Below are positions 10,861 through 39,301 of a stretch of DNA of 64,000 nt, piece after piece. Numbering within the stretch: the first letter of the stretch is position 1; each line of letters opens with the position of its first letter. Source of the stretch: Phymorhynchus buccinoides (Eukaryota > Mollusca > Gastropoda > Neogastropoda > Raphitomidae); assembly GCA_017654935.2 (NCBI GenBank), contig CM065699.1, positions 8,923,415-8,987,414 on the forward strand, written 5' to 3'. The notes below the pieces were generated by a model, which was not told the origin of the DNA, did not search any database, and was given only the letters and a program-made list of their open reading frames with translations. A program made the translations under genes and the position numbers.

Positions 10861-12259
10861 CTACACAGGGCAGCTGCCAGTACGACCAGACGAATTCATC
10901 ATCATCCCAATCTTTCCACCGGGAAGATCCAGTCTTGGCAAGTTTATGTTTTACGTCCTCTTGGCAAAGCCATACGCAAAGGTATGAAACTGAGTTCCAG
11001 TCTTCAGGAACACTGTCAATAAGAGACAATGCATAATTGGACGTAAATCTAATCTTCGTTCTGCTTGGCAAGAACGTGGTATGAGTTTACAAGCTAAGTC
11101 TGTATCATGTTTATGTGATTATGATCACCGAGTTTCATGATATAGTATATCTGTGCTTGGTTTACAGGGGTATTATCAGTACAGTACACCCCGCTTATAG
11201 TAAAGTGCAGGGGAGCAAGGCTTTTCCTTTACTATAACAGGTTTTTCTTATAAACGATGTTCGGATATAGTAAAGTTTTAATGATATTTTTTATCTTATC
11301 CGATGTTGTTTTTCAAAGTCAAAGCTAACGTAAAATACTGAATATAAACCCATCCTACCCCTTCCTCATATGGTTTGAGGTCCAAAAAGGTGATTGGGTT
11401 TATACATGGTATATTTCCCTGTGCACAAAACAAAACTAGCTGTAAAAGCATAGTGTACAACCTCTAACTTCCGGAATCGCCTTTGAATCTATTCATACAT
11501 GCACATGCACATGCGTGTGTGCACACACACATACACACACACACGCACCGTAACCGAACAGTTTGCCTGCGGACATTTCGCTACAGACATTTTTCCTATG
11601 GTCACCATGCTCACCGGACATTTTGCCTACTGGACATTATGCCTACAGACATTATGCCTGATAATAGATTATCATGCCTGCAATAAAATATCGCATTTTC
11701 ATGATGCTACAGCAAAACCCAGTTATAAGAAAATCGAAGGGAGATAATTTTTTTGTTTTCTTATATCCGAAACTCGGATAAAAGAAAACATTTTGATTTT
11801 TTTTTTTTTATAGCCGAGTTGAATGGGGGAAAAGGGAAAAAATAAAAGAGAAAAAGAGAAAAAAATAAAATAAAAGACAAACAGAAACATAAAACGAAAA
11901 GAAAATGCTTTTACATAAATTGGTGCATGAAAAAAAAGGAAAAAAGGAAAAACAAATGAGGAAAAAAAGAAAGAACAGAACAGAAAATTCAAAACAAAAA
12001 TGAAGGCAGACGTGGTGTGAGTTGCATGATGAGCGAGCAAGATAGCGGAGAGCAGATGAATGAGTGGGTGTGGTGTGAGAGTAACATATTTGTTTAAATG
12101 TAAATTTCTGTTTCTTGTTTTTAATCAATATTCTAATTTGGATGTATAACTTACTTTACACAGTGGAAGACAATTTTGTATTTGCGTTTGTACAATGCCA
12201 ATGGACAATAAGGAAACTTGCGACCTATGACTCATGTTTTACATCGTAAAAACAAAATA

Positions 12260-13426
12260 CAGCAAACCTCGGTTATAAGAAAATCGAAGGGAGATGATGT
12301 TTTGCTTATTACCATATCCAAGTTTTCTTATATCCGAAACTCAGATATAAGAAAACATTTGGAAGTTTTTCCCCTTATAAACAAATTGAAATGGGGAAAA
12401 AAAAAGAAAAGAAAAGAAAGACAGAAAAACAAAACGAAGAGAAAATCCTTTTTCCTAATTTGATGCATGTCTTGCATCATAAAATCAAAATAGTCTACTA
12501 AGAAGAAGATTTAAAGGTGCCTACAACCACTTAACTAAGAAGCCTTTTGGGGGTATTTTTACTGTTATCAAATGCGTACCCCTTCACCTTTCTTGTACTG
12601 AATCATTACCATTTACTGTCCACCCATGCAGCTTTTCATCGATCGTTTGCTTTTGTTTATGTGGATGTTCGTCCACATATTCAGTTATTTGTATTTCTTC
12701 TAGAAATGAATTGCCTTTTCCTCTCTGCCATTGCTGCTGAAAATGTAAGGATGGACAGTCTCTCTACCACCAACACAAAAGTACTCATATTTTTTTCTTC
12801 TGCTCAACATTTATTTTGCACAGAATACTGAAGGAAAGTATGGAATAAAGGAACAAAAACAACTCAATTAGTCTTGTAATCAAGTGCCTGTACTGTTTAG
12901 AATGTCTGTGACACAACTGGTATGAGGTAAACTTTCCCTTTTTGGAACGACTTCAATTTTCTCGAACATCCTTTCAGTTCAGGTCCAACTCATTTTTAAA
13001 GACACACTGACCAAACACGATTAAATCCATTGTTTTTTCTGGGTAGCTGTGACCCATATACAAATTCCCCCAACTTCAAATTGAGGCTGCTCTTTAAAAT
13101 GTTTCGTTTTCAATTTGGGGGCATTTGTATGGGAGTCAAACCTGGTCAAAACAAGATTTTGTACCAGCTATAAGGAAAACACGTGGAACCCGTGATTTTG
13201 ACACGTGATCTGGTGGGTCTTTAAGAAAATGTTGTCAATGGTAATTCGCTTATAAGTAAATAGAACTCGCTTATAAGAAAATGAACTGCAAACCAACTCA
13301 CTTGTATGACATAATTTTCTTATATCCAAGTTTCCATTGCAGATGGGAGAAAAAATTTGCTTGCTTTTTTGCTTCATTGTAAGCGAGTTTTCTTATAAGC
13401 GAGTTTCTTATAAGTGGATTCGGCTG
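12260..13426. mobile_element. Nested TA-flanked element inside the pogo-like region
   Basis: The left end is TA + CAGCAAACCTCGGTTATAAG (TA 12258-12259). The right end is CTTATAAGTGGATTCGGCTG + TA (13427-13428). The termini are inverted matches with TA flanks, as for the larger element. Another left end of the same type (CAGCAAAACCCAGTTATAAG) begins at 11710, so the 5' boundary may be either one. Confidence 0.5.
12996..13224. mobile_element. MITE with TTAA flanks, copy 1
   Basis: A 229-bp segment with TTAA at both edges. Ends are AGACACACTGACC on the left and, inverted, AGACCCACCAGATC on the right. The interior has GTGACCC, TTCAAATTGAGGCTGCTC and CAATTTGGGGGCATTTGTA. A second copy in the opposite orientation lies at 56075-56308. 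TTAA flanks suit piggyBac or Kolobok-type elements; this is inference. Confidence 0.65.
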
Positions 13427-14367
13427 TATATATATTTTTTTCAGATTTTTTTTTTTTCCAATAAGTAATGAGGGGAAAGAAACATGTTTTTCAGTGCCTT
13501 TCAAATTCGTTGATGAAGGTGGGTAGAGGGAGTAGTGAGACTGTGACGTATACATTGATGACGTATTTACAAAGGTCAGGAAGAGGACAAATGTTTTATT
13601 GTAACAGGAGGAACCACAAATGACTTTACTATAGGATTTTTTTAAAATTTTAATTATAACCCAGTTGTTATTATGGGTGGGTGGAGGGAGTGGTGAGACT
13701 GTGACGCATACATTGGTGACGTATTTACAAAGGTCACCAAGAGGACAATTTCAGTTTTTGTTTGTGGCTCAAGCCACAAACCTATAACTCACTTTGTTGG
13801 TCGGTCGGTCTGTCGTTCCAAAATTGTCGCACATTTTGACAAAATTGTCGCACTTCAAATCGAGGCTACACTTCAAAATTAATTGAGGCCGCTCTTTAAA
13901 ATGATGTATTTTAAAAGCGTACAAAATAATAAACATACGTAATACAGACACTACAACAGACACGACGAGTATGCGGTGCTTCTTTTGATGAGTATAAGTA
14001 GGATACATAGTTTTAAATGTTTTCCAAAAGATATAAAAAGTTACGAAAGGGTGCAGAGATAACATTCTGGTTTACAGATTAAAATTATTGAAAAGCCAGG
14101 GGAGATGACTCCTGATTGGAGTGGTAAAAAATAGACCGCGCGCCACAAACTATTGCGATTTTGAGCTTGTTTTATTGTAACGGAGGAGCCAGTCCTGTGG
14201 GGAACCAAAAGTGACTTTACTATAGCAGGTTTTTTTTATTATAACCGAGTTGCTACTATCCGAGGTCTATTTAGTAATAAAACAGTAGACCTTTGGCTGG
14301 GAACCAGTGCTTTCCTTTACTGTAACCGAAATTTCTTATAACCGAGTTATAAACGGGGAGTACTGTA

Positions 14368-15104
14368 GTTGATATTAAATTGTTGATTACAACACACACA
14401 CACACGCACACACACACACACAGAGTTTAAAAAAAGTATATTATTTGCTTATTCAATGTTCCATCTGGAAATAAAATTTTGACTTGACACACACACACAC
14501 ACACACACAGCACAGCACAGCACAGCACACACATCTCATGATGCCGTAGTGCTAATGAAGTACGGATTCCAGACTACCACCAAGAGTTTTCAACATGGAC
14601 TGTCCACAGAATACAACCAAGATTGCGCTTGGTTGCCAATAGTGTTGAAATAATGTATACGTTTGGTTGCCAGGGGTTTTCAACACTACTAACCTAAGCC
14701 TGTACGTAATTACCTATGTAGCTTTTTGTATGTGAGTGCGTGTGTCAAAGAAAGTTTGGATTACCTTGATTAATTGTTGTTGTGGGGGGGGGGTTAGAGT
14801 AAAACATGCAACAGAATCTTCGAAGCGTATACTGTATCTACTTATTTAACAGAAACTATTGTATCATACATTTGTACTTCTTATGTCCGTTGAGAAAGAT
14901 TGTTTTTCTTTGTAGGAATCAAGTGTTAGATTAACAAAGACACTGTTTGTAGGTCACTCAAATGGTGTAGTCCTACACTTTGGAAAAACGCACCATATAG
15001 ATCCAATGCAATTTTTAGCTTTAAATAATTGAAAATGTAAGCTTATATTGCATATTCCCCTTCCTAACATCCTTTTTGTTTTCATGTTTTCTTCTCACTT
15101 ACAG
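14368..15104. other. Upstream/intron sequence of the GPCR gene
   Basis: Holds CA repeats (14392-14420, 14489-14530) and anonymous sequence. It ends in a pyrimidine-rich tract with CACTTACAG, a splice acceptor at 15103-15104, so at least part is probably an intron. No upstream exon can be identified. Confidence 0.5.
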
Positions 15105-15144
15105 CGGTTTTGTTGTTGTTGTTTCAAAAATTGATATAATCAAG

Positions 15145-16284
15145 ATGACTTTATCACCGACCTTACTTAACGCAAACCAATCCTATCCCGTCTCCAAAGT
15201 AGAGGCAGAAAACTGCACGGTGTTGGACATCAACATTTCCATCGCCAGGATCCACCGACAGTTAATCACTTACGACACGGAGCAAGTCCTGTACCTGGTC
15301 CACGCTGCGGGCTTCATCCCGGTGCTCTTTGTGATCGGAGCTCCCCTGAACGTCATCAATCTGGTGGTGTTCTTCAGACAGGGCCTCGCTGACCGCATCA
15401 ACGTCTGTCTCTTCGCCCTGTCTCTGCTCGACCTCGTCTACTTAGTCGTGGTCTTCGTCTACAGCGCTGCGCGTGCGTATTGGAGGTGGGAAAACGGAGA
15501 ATGGGCAGATCCCGTGTACCGGTTTGCCTGCGAAACCGTTCTCATCGGGTTGTACGGAATCGGTTACGGGCCTTATTTCCTCTCCGCCATCATCTCCACG
15601 GAGCGGTGTGTGTGCATTATGTTTCCTCTCCAGGCACGACGGTGTATTTCCACCAAAGCTTTGGTGATGGTTATTCTCGCAGGAGAGTTGGTGGTGATCG
15701 GTTTGTTCTTTTTCATCATGCTCCAATACAGAGTTATCTGCGTTTTTGTGGAGTACACCCAGACCAAAGAATGGGCCATTTCTTTCAGCGAATTTTACTT
15801 CAAGAACAAAGCGATCCTTGACGTTATCGAAGAGTATTTCTTCGGTTTCACGGTAGTGATTGGCTCCACAGTGGTGGTTCTCCTCACCACAGTCATCACA
15901 GCAATCAAACTGCAGTGCATCATGAAATGGCGGGGGAAAGCGACATCCTCCTCAACCACCCTGTCCAACAAAGAAATCGGTGTCATCAAAACCATCATCT
16001 ATCTATCCATCGAGTTCATCATTCTTTCTCTGCCCAAACTGATCCTACGCCTGGCTGAGTTTATAGATGATGGTCTAGGAATTGATGGGGTGTACAGGCA
16101 TTCCTTCATGGTTCTGGTCAACATGTCTGAGCTGAGTTCCTACGTGAGCTCGGTGGTGAACTTCTTTGTTTATTATTGCAGTGGGTCCAAGTACAGGGAA
16201 ACGCTGCACAGCCTGCTGCCTTTCGGCAAAACTCCATGCTCTGATTCGAAGTATAGGTCTAGAAAGCATGATTTACATAAATAA
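15145..16284 (+). CDS. Rhodopsin-class GPCR, molluscan peptide/chemosensory-receptor type
   Basis: A 379-aa seven-transmembrane receptor of the plasma membrane, expected to couple extracellular ligand to G proteins. The N-tail (1-48) has three N-glycosylation sequons (Asn11, Asn23, Asn30). Membrane spans fall near 50-76, 87-109, 129-151, 171-195, 232-256, 280-304 and 319-343. Cys129 at the top of TM3 is the usual disulfide partner. The DRY position reads TERC (152-155), followed by CIMFPL. TM7 ends VNFFVYY (338-344), an NPxxY variant lacking the proline. I chose the ATG at 15145 because the upstream open frame crosses a splice acceptor (AG 15103-15104). All coding sequence lies in one exon. 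ERCVC-FPL is common in large gastropod receptor families; the ligand is unknown. Confidence 0.9.
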   Translation: MTLSPTLLNANQSYPVSKVEAENCTVLDINISIARIHRQLITYDTEQVLYLVHAAGFIPVLFVIGAPLNVINLVVFFRQGLADRINVCLFALSLLDLVYLVVVFVYSAARAYWRWENGEWADPVYRFACETVLIGLYGIGYGPYFLSAIISTERCVCIMFPLQARRCISTKALVMVILAGELVVIGLFFFIMLQYRVICVFVEYTQTKEWAISFSEFYFKNKAILDVIEEYFFGFTVVIGSTVVVLLTTVITAIKLQCIMKWRGKATSSSTTLSNKEIGVIKTIIYLSIEFIILSLPKLILRLAEFIDDGLGIDGVYRHSFMVLVNMSELSSYVSSVVNFFVYYCSGSKYRETLHSLLPFGKTPCSDSKYRSRKHDLHK

Positions 16285-16289
16285 ATAAA
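16280..16289 (+). terminator. Polyadenylation signals of the GPCR gene
   Basis: Two overlapping AATAAA hexamers (16280-16285 and 16284-16289) straddle the TAA stop, so the 3' UTR could be extremely short. Assignment is by position only. Confidence 0.5.
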
Positions 16290-16548
16290 AGGAAACTAAA
16301 AAAAATCAGTGGGTAAATTTGGCTAGAAATGTTTTCATAAAACTGAAAGAAGTAGACTTTGAGATCGAGATTCGTAGGCCTAAACATGATGGTGGTTACT
16401 AAAGTACAAGAATGCTGTACATTTTCGTGTTTGTACCGATTGGCTTTCCTCTACGAAAGTGGAATTCGACTTATCGGTGTTCAGTGCTTAATAAGCCATG
16501 TATTCTCCTATAACAAAAGTCATTGCGTGTCTGCTCTCGTGTTGATGT

Positions 16549-16685
16549 ATGGGCGGGTAAGAAGCCCACCCCAATTATCCATGAAATAAAGAAAATTTGT
16601 AATTTGCCCAAAATGTAGACATTAACGCTCGTGGGCAAAATGAGACTGAAATTTGCTTCATTTCGTGGGCTTCTTACCCGCCCAT
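16549..16685. mobile_element. 137-bp inverted-repeat MITE
   Basis: Begins ATGGGCGGGTAAGAAGCCCAC and ends with its inverse GTGGGCTTCTTACCCGCCCAT, giving 21-bp near-perfect terminal inverted repeats. The interior is AT-rich with a second GTGGGC-type pair. No clear target duplication; family unknown. Confidence 0.75.
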
Positions 16686-16929
16686 GCTTTTTACCCCGTC
16701 TTCGCCTATAACAGCCGTGGCTGGTGAATCTCTGGGTCCCATCAGCGCCTTTGGGTGTTTCTTTTTTTAAATTTCAGTGCGTGTCTGTGTCTGTGTGCGT
16801 TTGTTCGCTGATGAGCCATGGCTGAGTGTAGCATGTGCGCTGGGGTCAGAGGAGATGGCTGTGGGTGGAAATCATCAGCTAGGTATCTTTAGCACACACC
16901 GGCACACACACACACACAACAACAACAAC

Positions 16930-17960
16930 ACAACAACATACAGTATTTATACGGCGCTGAATCTTGATAGAAATCAAATCAAAGCGCACACACACGTTAG
17001 CATTCAAAGCGCATTCAAACACAAACGCAATACAAGTTTTACAACGCGAACACACACAGATAACATAAATGGAATATAGCAGAAACAGACCTAATGGCAA
17101 GAGAGAGAAGATAAAGAGAGAGGAGCTTTAATGATGGGGGAACAGGTGGGTTTTGAGGTTAGCTTTGAAAGCAGAGAGGGTCGGTCGCTGACGGAGGGAG
17201 AGAGGAAGTTTGTTCCAGGAGGTCGGTCCTGAGACAGCAAAAGAGCGCCGACCAACAGTTGAAAGCTTATACCTAGGGATCTGGAGAGAAAGAGGGTCAG
17301 AAACTGAACGTAAAGTGCGAGCTGGCGTATAGATGGAAATATTGTCACAGAGGTAAGATGGAGCAGCTTTATGAATAGATTTATAGCAAAGTGTGTTTAA
17401 TTTATACTCAATTCTGTCTGCGACAGGAAGCCAGTGCAAAGAACGCAGAAGAGGGCTAACATGATCGAACTTTTTCTTCCTAAGGACAAGACGAGCAGCT
17501 GTGTTTTGAATACGCTGGAGACAAGATAGAGAAGAGACTGATAGGCCAGAAAGGAGAGCATTACAGTAGTCAATACGAGATAGGATGAGGGAAGTAACAA
17601 GCTTTGCTGTGGCTTCATCTGAGAGGTATTTACGAATATAGCCAATGCAACGAATTTGATAGTAGCAGGACTGACAGGTCTGAGTCAGGAAACTCTGCAT
17701 GGAAAGAGTATTGTCCAAAGTGACACCTAAGTTTTTGACTGAGTCTGAGAGGGGAATGATATTGTTACCCAGTTGGATTGACTGGCTATGGAAACAGAGG
17801 CTAGTTTGTTTTTTGTCCCTACAAGCATTGCTTCGGTTTTTTCACCATTTAATTGAAGTTTATTTTGAACCATCCAATTTTGAATATCAATATAGCAGTT
17901 GTTACTTTCTGTAAGAATGGAATCTAGATCTTCAGGGGTTGTACTGTTTTGGAGTTGTGA
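16930..17960 (-). pseudogene. LINE C (L2/CR1-like) RT C-terminus and 3' end
   Basis: Minus-strand translation gives MVQNKLQLNGEKTEAMLVGT (about 17860), then after a frame change SRIDYCNALLSGL, CLQRIQNTAARLV, LLRSLHWLPVADRIEYKL, TVGRRSFAVSGPTSWNKLP and a stop at 17128. These are RT thumb and C-terminal motifs of L2/CR1-type LINEs. The 3' UTR runs to about 16930 and ends with GCGCTTTGATTTGATT, CAGCGCCGTATAAATACTG and a TTG-type simple repeat. The 5' end is lost in a CA repeat near 17960. Confidence 0.8.
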
Positions 17961-17981
17961 GTCACACACACACACACACGC

Positions 17982-18018
<37 letters not shown>

Positions 18019-18175
18019 CGCGCGCGCACACACGCACTGGCACGCACTCACGCACGCATGCACGCACACACACACACAAACACACACACACACGGCACAC
18101 ACACGCGCGCGCGCGCGCGCGCGCACGCACTCACGCACGCGCACACGCACACGCATACACGCGCACACACGCGCA

Positions 18176-18208
<33 letters not shown>

Positions 18209-18210
18209 CA
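17961..18210. repeat. Long CA/CG microsatellite
   Basis: About 250 bp of CA with CG and GCAC interruptions. It abuts the truncated 5' end of LINE C. ORFs of alternating residues here are not genes. Confidence 0.95.
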
Positions 18211-18363
18211 TGCACTTGATAATGATGTTCGATAGTTTGTCACTTCATTAAATTTCATCACGCTCAGTTCAGGAGTTTAGGATGTGGCGACTGTAAAATC
18301 TGGATGCTTTTTTTCTGTCTGTACTTTCTTTCATTGTTTTTCTTTCTTTCTTTCTTTTCGGGG

Positions 18364-18568
<205 letters not shown>

Positions 18569-18641
18569 TGTTCACAAAGTCGAAACTACCCGTTGGTCGT
18601 TGGGCCTAGCTCTACTCAAAAGCCCGGGCAACCCAAACAAC

Positions 18642-34987
<16,346 letters not shown>

Positions 34988-34996
34988 AGACAGTTT

Positions 34997-35392
34997 AGTA
35001 AAGGTAAAGATGTGCCACCACCCCCCTGTATTTCTCGGTTAATTCCATTTTTCCGTTTTTGCCTTTCTTACCAAACATAGAGCTGTATTTTATGAACTTT
35101 TTCAGCTAATTATCTTTTTGGAATACTAGCCCTAGCCCTAGCCCTAACCCTACCCCCCCCATAAGACGGAATAACGCAATGAACCAGGACTGTGACAAAT
35201 GCAGCGGTGTACTGCAGTACATAGGGGGGGGTCCTATTAGATAATGGCCTTTATCTTGACTGCAATTAATTATTGAAGAAAGATAATTAGCTGAAAATGT
35301 TCATAAAATACAGCTTCATGTTTAAAGGCAAAAACTGAAAAATGGAATTAACCGAGAAATGTAGGGGGGGGTGGCACATCTTGACCTATACC
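34997..35392. mobile_element. Foldback MITE T1, copy 3, beside the LRRC69 stop codon
   Basis: 396 bp flanked by exact 8-bp duplications GACAGTTT (34989-34996 and 35393-35400). Ends AGTAAAGGTAAAGATGTGCC and, inverted, GGTATAGGTCAAGATGTGCC. The left inner arm has CCCTAGCCCTAACCC. The right inner arm has lost its TTAGGG part and instead reads GGTCCTATTAGATAATGGCC. The insertion is in the LRRC69 3' UTR. Confidence 0.88.
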
Positions 35393-35400
35393 GACAGTTT

Positions 35401-38400
35401 GTTACTCGTTCCTCCTTATGTGCGACGGTGCATGTCAAAACCAGACATCAGGGATTTTTTGTGTCAATTGGAATTGTTCGGAAATAATTAAGGGGAGTAA
35501 TTTCGTGGTGTGTGGGAATGATCTTGCCTAATTCAATAGGTCAAACAGGGGAAGTCACTCTACCATCAGCTCTCATGGCCTATCGACTCGTGTGTTTGAG
35601 CAGACATACAGCGCTTAGAACACCATGCGTCATTCTGAAAATTTATGTCATTTATATTTTTACGTCACATTTTGCAAGTTTTATTAGTTTGTGGCCACTG
35701 GCCACCCCTAATTTTCTAAAACAATGTTTGCAAGTCGCTGACTCGCATCCTGCGGTTTCAAGCTTCGACGCCATTGTTGCATTGTTGCTATGGCATTTGA
35801 CCGAGTAATGGAGGTAAACAATTATAATTTTCACGAAGTGCTCTCCCCTAGTTTTGTTTTCCGAAAATCGTCTATTGAGGTTTTTCTTTCACAGCTTGGA
35901 GCTAGGATTTCTAATAGATACACGGGAAACAGAATTTACATATCTGGCATTTGGGAAGGTCCCCAAAGGCCAACATCCAAGATTAATAATTTAGATGAAG
36001 AAGACTGAACTCTGGCTCTATGTTTCTTTTGATTTTGATTTTTCAAAAATGGTTAAACAAATAAAGAAATTGTTCATAATGTAATTTTGACTATTGAATA
36101 GAGATAAATATGCACTAAAAACCTGTACTTGGTATTCTTAGATTTGTTTACTTTTTTAAAAACTTTTTCTATGAAAAAAAAAAGTGCCATGTGCCATGCA
36201 GGATTTTCTCGTGCACTGGTACATATTTTTATTTCTCATGTCTTCCCCAAGTACCGCAGCATGTGGACTGTAAACCACTATTTTTACCCTTAAATTTGGC
36301 CCATGCGGCTTGTCAACGAATGTTTCCAATTTCATATTTATCAGCATTATGGAATGTTTCCATCCACATTCTCCAGCCTGTGTTTTAGCTTCACTCTAGC
36401 TAAAAAAAAACGTGTTTGACGCTTTCTAGATTAACAGAAAGTGTTTCAGAGCATTAAATACTCATGTTGCAGTAGCTAAATTTCACCAAAGACAAAGTCA
36501 AACATTCTTTATTATATCGTTAAGAGAAATTACAGTGTGGTCTCATACAAGCACATTGTGTGTGTGTGTGTGTATGCGTGTGTGTGTGTGTGTTTCATGA
36601 CAATAAGTTTTGGAAAGGAGGGATTTAATGTTAATGTAGTTATTATTACTGTTCATGTTACTGCTACGTTATGATGAAAGAGAAAGCATATCGCTGTGAT
36701 ATTTTTCGGAATCTGTGAATTTGTACAGAAACCAAGAATTAGTGTGGCTGCTCAATTTCATGTTTGTACACCTTGTTGATTTGATTATGTTTGGTACATT
36801 ATATATATATATATATAATTTTATTGTGCTTGTTACTAGCGCATCAATAATCTGTTTTATGGATGTAACTTGTGTTGTACGTGTAACAGTTGTTGATTTG
36901 GTTTAGTTGTGATGATGATGATGATGATGATGTGTGTGCGTGCCCATGTACATGTGTGTATGTGTGTGTGTGCGTGCGCGCGCACACATATCTGTAGGTC
37001 ATAGACAGACACGACTGACTAGTACAAGCATTAACACTTTTGCATCAAAAGTTAAAAGTTACTGGCAGAGAAAGGGTTAACTACCGGTAATGTGTTTTGT
37101 CTGGCCTGGTTTCATGCCACTTTTGGTTTTACTGCTGAGAAATGATACACATAATACTGCTGAAGAACAACTTTTTTTTTTTTTTATAAATGCCTTTATT
37201 ACTGCCCTTGAATTATTAGCATTAATAATTTAAAAAATCTTTACTTGCCACCTGCCAAGATAAATTCATCGATTCCTGTGTTATTGGGACCTTTTGTCGA
37301 TTATTTAGTTAGTAAGATAAAGTATTTTGAGATCATGATCTTTTTTCGTTGTTGCATTTTATGGGGGGGGGGGGGGGGGGGGGGGGGTGGTGTTGAAAGA
37401 AAGAGAGAGAGAGAACACTGAACACTTTATTTGTCAAGGATAAAGAGAGAGAGTATGTGTGTGTCTGTGTGTTTGTTTTCTTTTGACAATTCAAAAGTGT
37501 ACTGTAGGAAGCTGTTTAGTTACTTTGCTGCAGCATTTTGTAAACAGTATGATTATTTATTGAGAGAGAGAGGGGGGGGGGGATTCTTTTTACTATCGCT
37601 GTTTGTAAAGTGATAGAGGAAGTATATGTGCTACAAATATGTGGAGCACTGTCAAATGTGTTACTTTATTAATAGGAAACTGTGTTTGTTAATCTGTACA
37701 ATGCTGTTCTGTACCAGTTGTTATGGTTGTTATTGTTACTTTGAAATGATTGTCTTGACTTGAAACTGAAGCTCCCTGCAATTGTGTGACAATGCATACG
37801 TGTATTAAGCCTATTATGAGCAGTAGTAGTAGTAGTCACAGCAGTTGTTGTTGCTGATTGTTATGTGCATTTTTACCGGCCAAACGAAGTCTGACCGCTA
37901 TTGTTTTGTCTGCTCATCTTATTGGATTGTTGTTTCATGTTTTTATTCCATTTCAATTCTGTGTAAAGCGCCCTGTAGCCTACATAGTAGGATGGGCGCT
38001 ATAAAAATGTTCCTCATCATTATTATTATTATTATTAAGCTAGAATGTTTGTTAGTTGTAGTTTTGTTGCTGTTTGTGTTTTTTGTTAAAACAGAAAGTT
38101 AAATGTTTGTTAGTTTGGTTGTATTTGTTGTTGTTTTATTTCAAAAAAATATTTATTGTTTGTATATTCTTCAGCACACTCTGTTTAAGCCTTGATTAGT
38201 ACATTGGTTACTGCACACAGTCTTCGTTTAAATAATTTATGTGAAACATTATGTAATATTTTCCACTTTGAAATAAACATTTTTACAGGTATAAGATGGG
38301 TTTTTTGTCATTTGATTTTGGGGTTTCATTTAGTTGTGTGTGTGTGTGTGTGCGTGCGTGCGTGGGTGGGTGTGTGGGTGTATGTGTGCATGTGTGTGTG

Positions 38401-38510
38401 TGCATGTGCGTGATCTCCATCCATAGTAGTAGTCTCTTTCATCAGATTCATGCCTTAGTTAAGTAAACAATATAAAGAGGCTAATCCCCATTTCTTTTTT
38501 CTTGTCTTTT
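35401..38510. other. Region downstream of LRRC69, no gene seen
   Basis: Probably LRRC69 3' UTR and intergenic DNA. Contains TG repeats (36557-36595, 36930-36985), a GAT run (36911-36932), a 24-base poly-G (37364-37387), a LINE/SINE 3' tail at 37960-38035, and AATAAA at 38271. I see no splice-consistent ORF. Confidence 0.55.
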
Positions 38511-38516
38511 TAAATA

Positions 38517-38696
38517 CAGTGGAGTACACTTAACACGACATTCAGGGGACAAAGATTTTCTTGTGTGTTAACCAGTGTTTTGTGTGTTAAAAGCATTAAG
38601 TGATAATAAAGAGGGGGTTCGTCAGTTCAAACAGATTTGTGTGCGTTAACCAATATTTCATGTTATCCAGTTTGTGTTAAGTGTACTCCACCGCTG
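38517..38696. mobile_element. 180-bp pogo/Tigger-like MITE
   Basis: TA (38515-38516), CAGTGGAGTACACTTAACAC ... GTGTTAAGTGTACTCCACCGCTG, TA (38697-38698). About 20-bp inverted repeats, with a 4-bp extension at the right tip. The interior repeats TGTGTTAACCA-type motifs. Confidence 0.8.
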
Positions 38697-39301
38697 TACA
38701 TGTCATTATTTCCCCCCATAAGTTTCTTAACTTCTTCTTCCATTTAGTATCCACAATCAACAATTTGATTTTTTGATATTGTTTGGTCGAGGTCCGAAGG
38801 TCGCACACAGAAAACCCCCCAAATCAAAACAACCCTAATCTACAGTGACCCAGCCAGCCAAGACCCGTTCAGCAGAAGTTCGGCATGATGCTGACTTTTC
38901 TTTTTAGCCATTTAATTTCCCATTATGAGATAATAAAGATTTGTTGAAGTTGAAGGACGGACAAACAGAGAGACAGAAGGAGAGAAAGGGGGAAACGATG
39001 AGAGGAGGGTAGAGAAAGTGTAAGCCTAAAGGTAGATGTAAATTCTTCTTCTTCTTCGTTCGCTCAGACAGTTTCCTGTCATGAGCGTAGATGCATCATA
39101 TTTTCATATCAGTTTCATATCAGTTTAGGCTCTGTAGGCTTATGAAGCCTTTTGCCCTCTAGATATTTTTCTCAAATATAAATATTTATTTTCCTTTTTC
39201 TTTTTGTTTGCCCGTGAATTACTACGGCTATTGTGTATTTGTTTTGGGTTGGGTTGGTGGTTTTTTTGTGGGTTTTTATTTTTTTTTTTTTTTTTTTTTT
39301 T

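Larger units (their letters stand above)
11182..14365. mobile_element. pogo/Tigger-like DNA transposon remnant with nested copies
   Basis: The left end reads TA then CAGTACACCCCGCTTATAG (TA at 11180-11181). The right end reads ATAAACGGGGAGTACTG then TA (14366-14367). Inverted CAGTAC ends flanked by TA are the hallmark of Tc1/mariner pogo-type elements. Related sub-terminal phrases (CTTATAAGAAAATCG, TTATAACCGAGTT) recur throughout, so several related elements are probably nested. No transposase ORF survives. Superfamily assignment is inference from the ends. Confidence 0.6.

Noticed and set aside
10861..11071. Possible exon ending AAAG/GTATGA at 10980
   Set aside because: A donor-like site exists, but I find no acceptor, partner exon or recognisable protein similarity.
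15442..15726. Minus-strand ORFs inside the GPCR
   Set aside because: Shadow frames of a well-supported plus-strand receptor.
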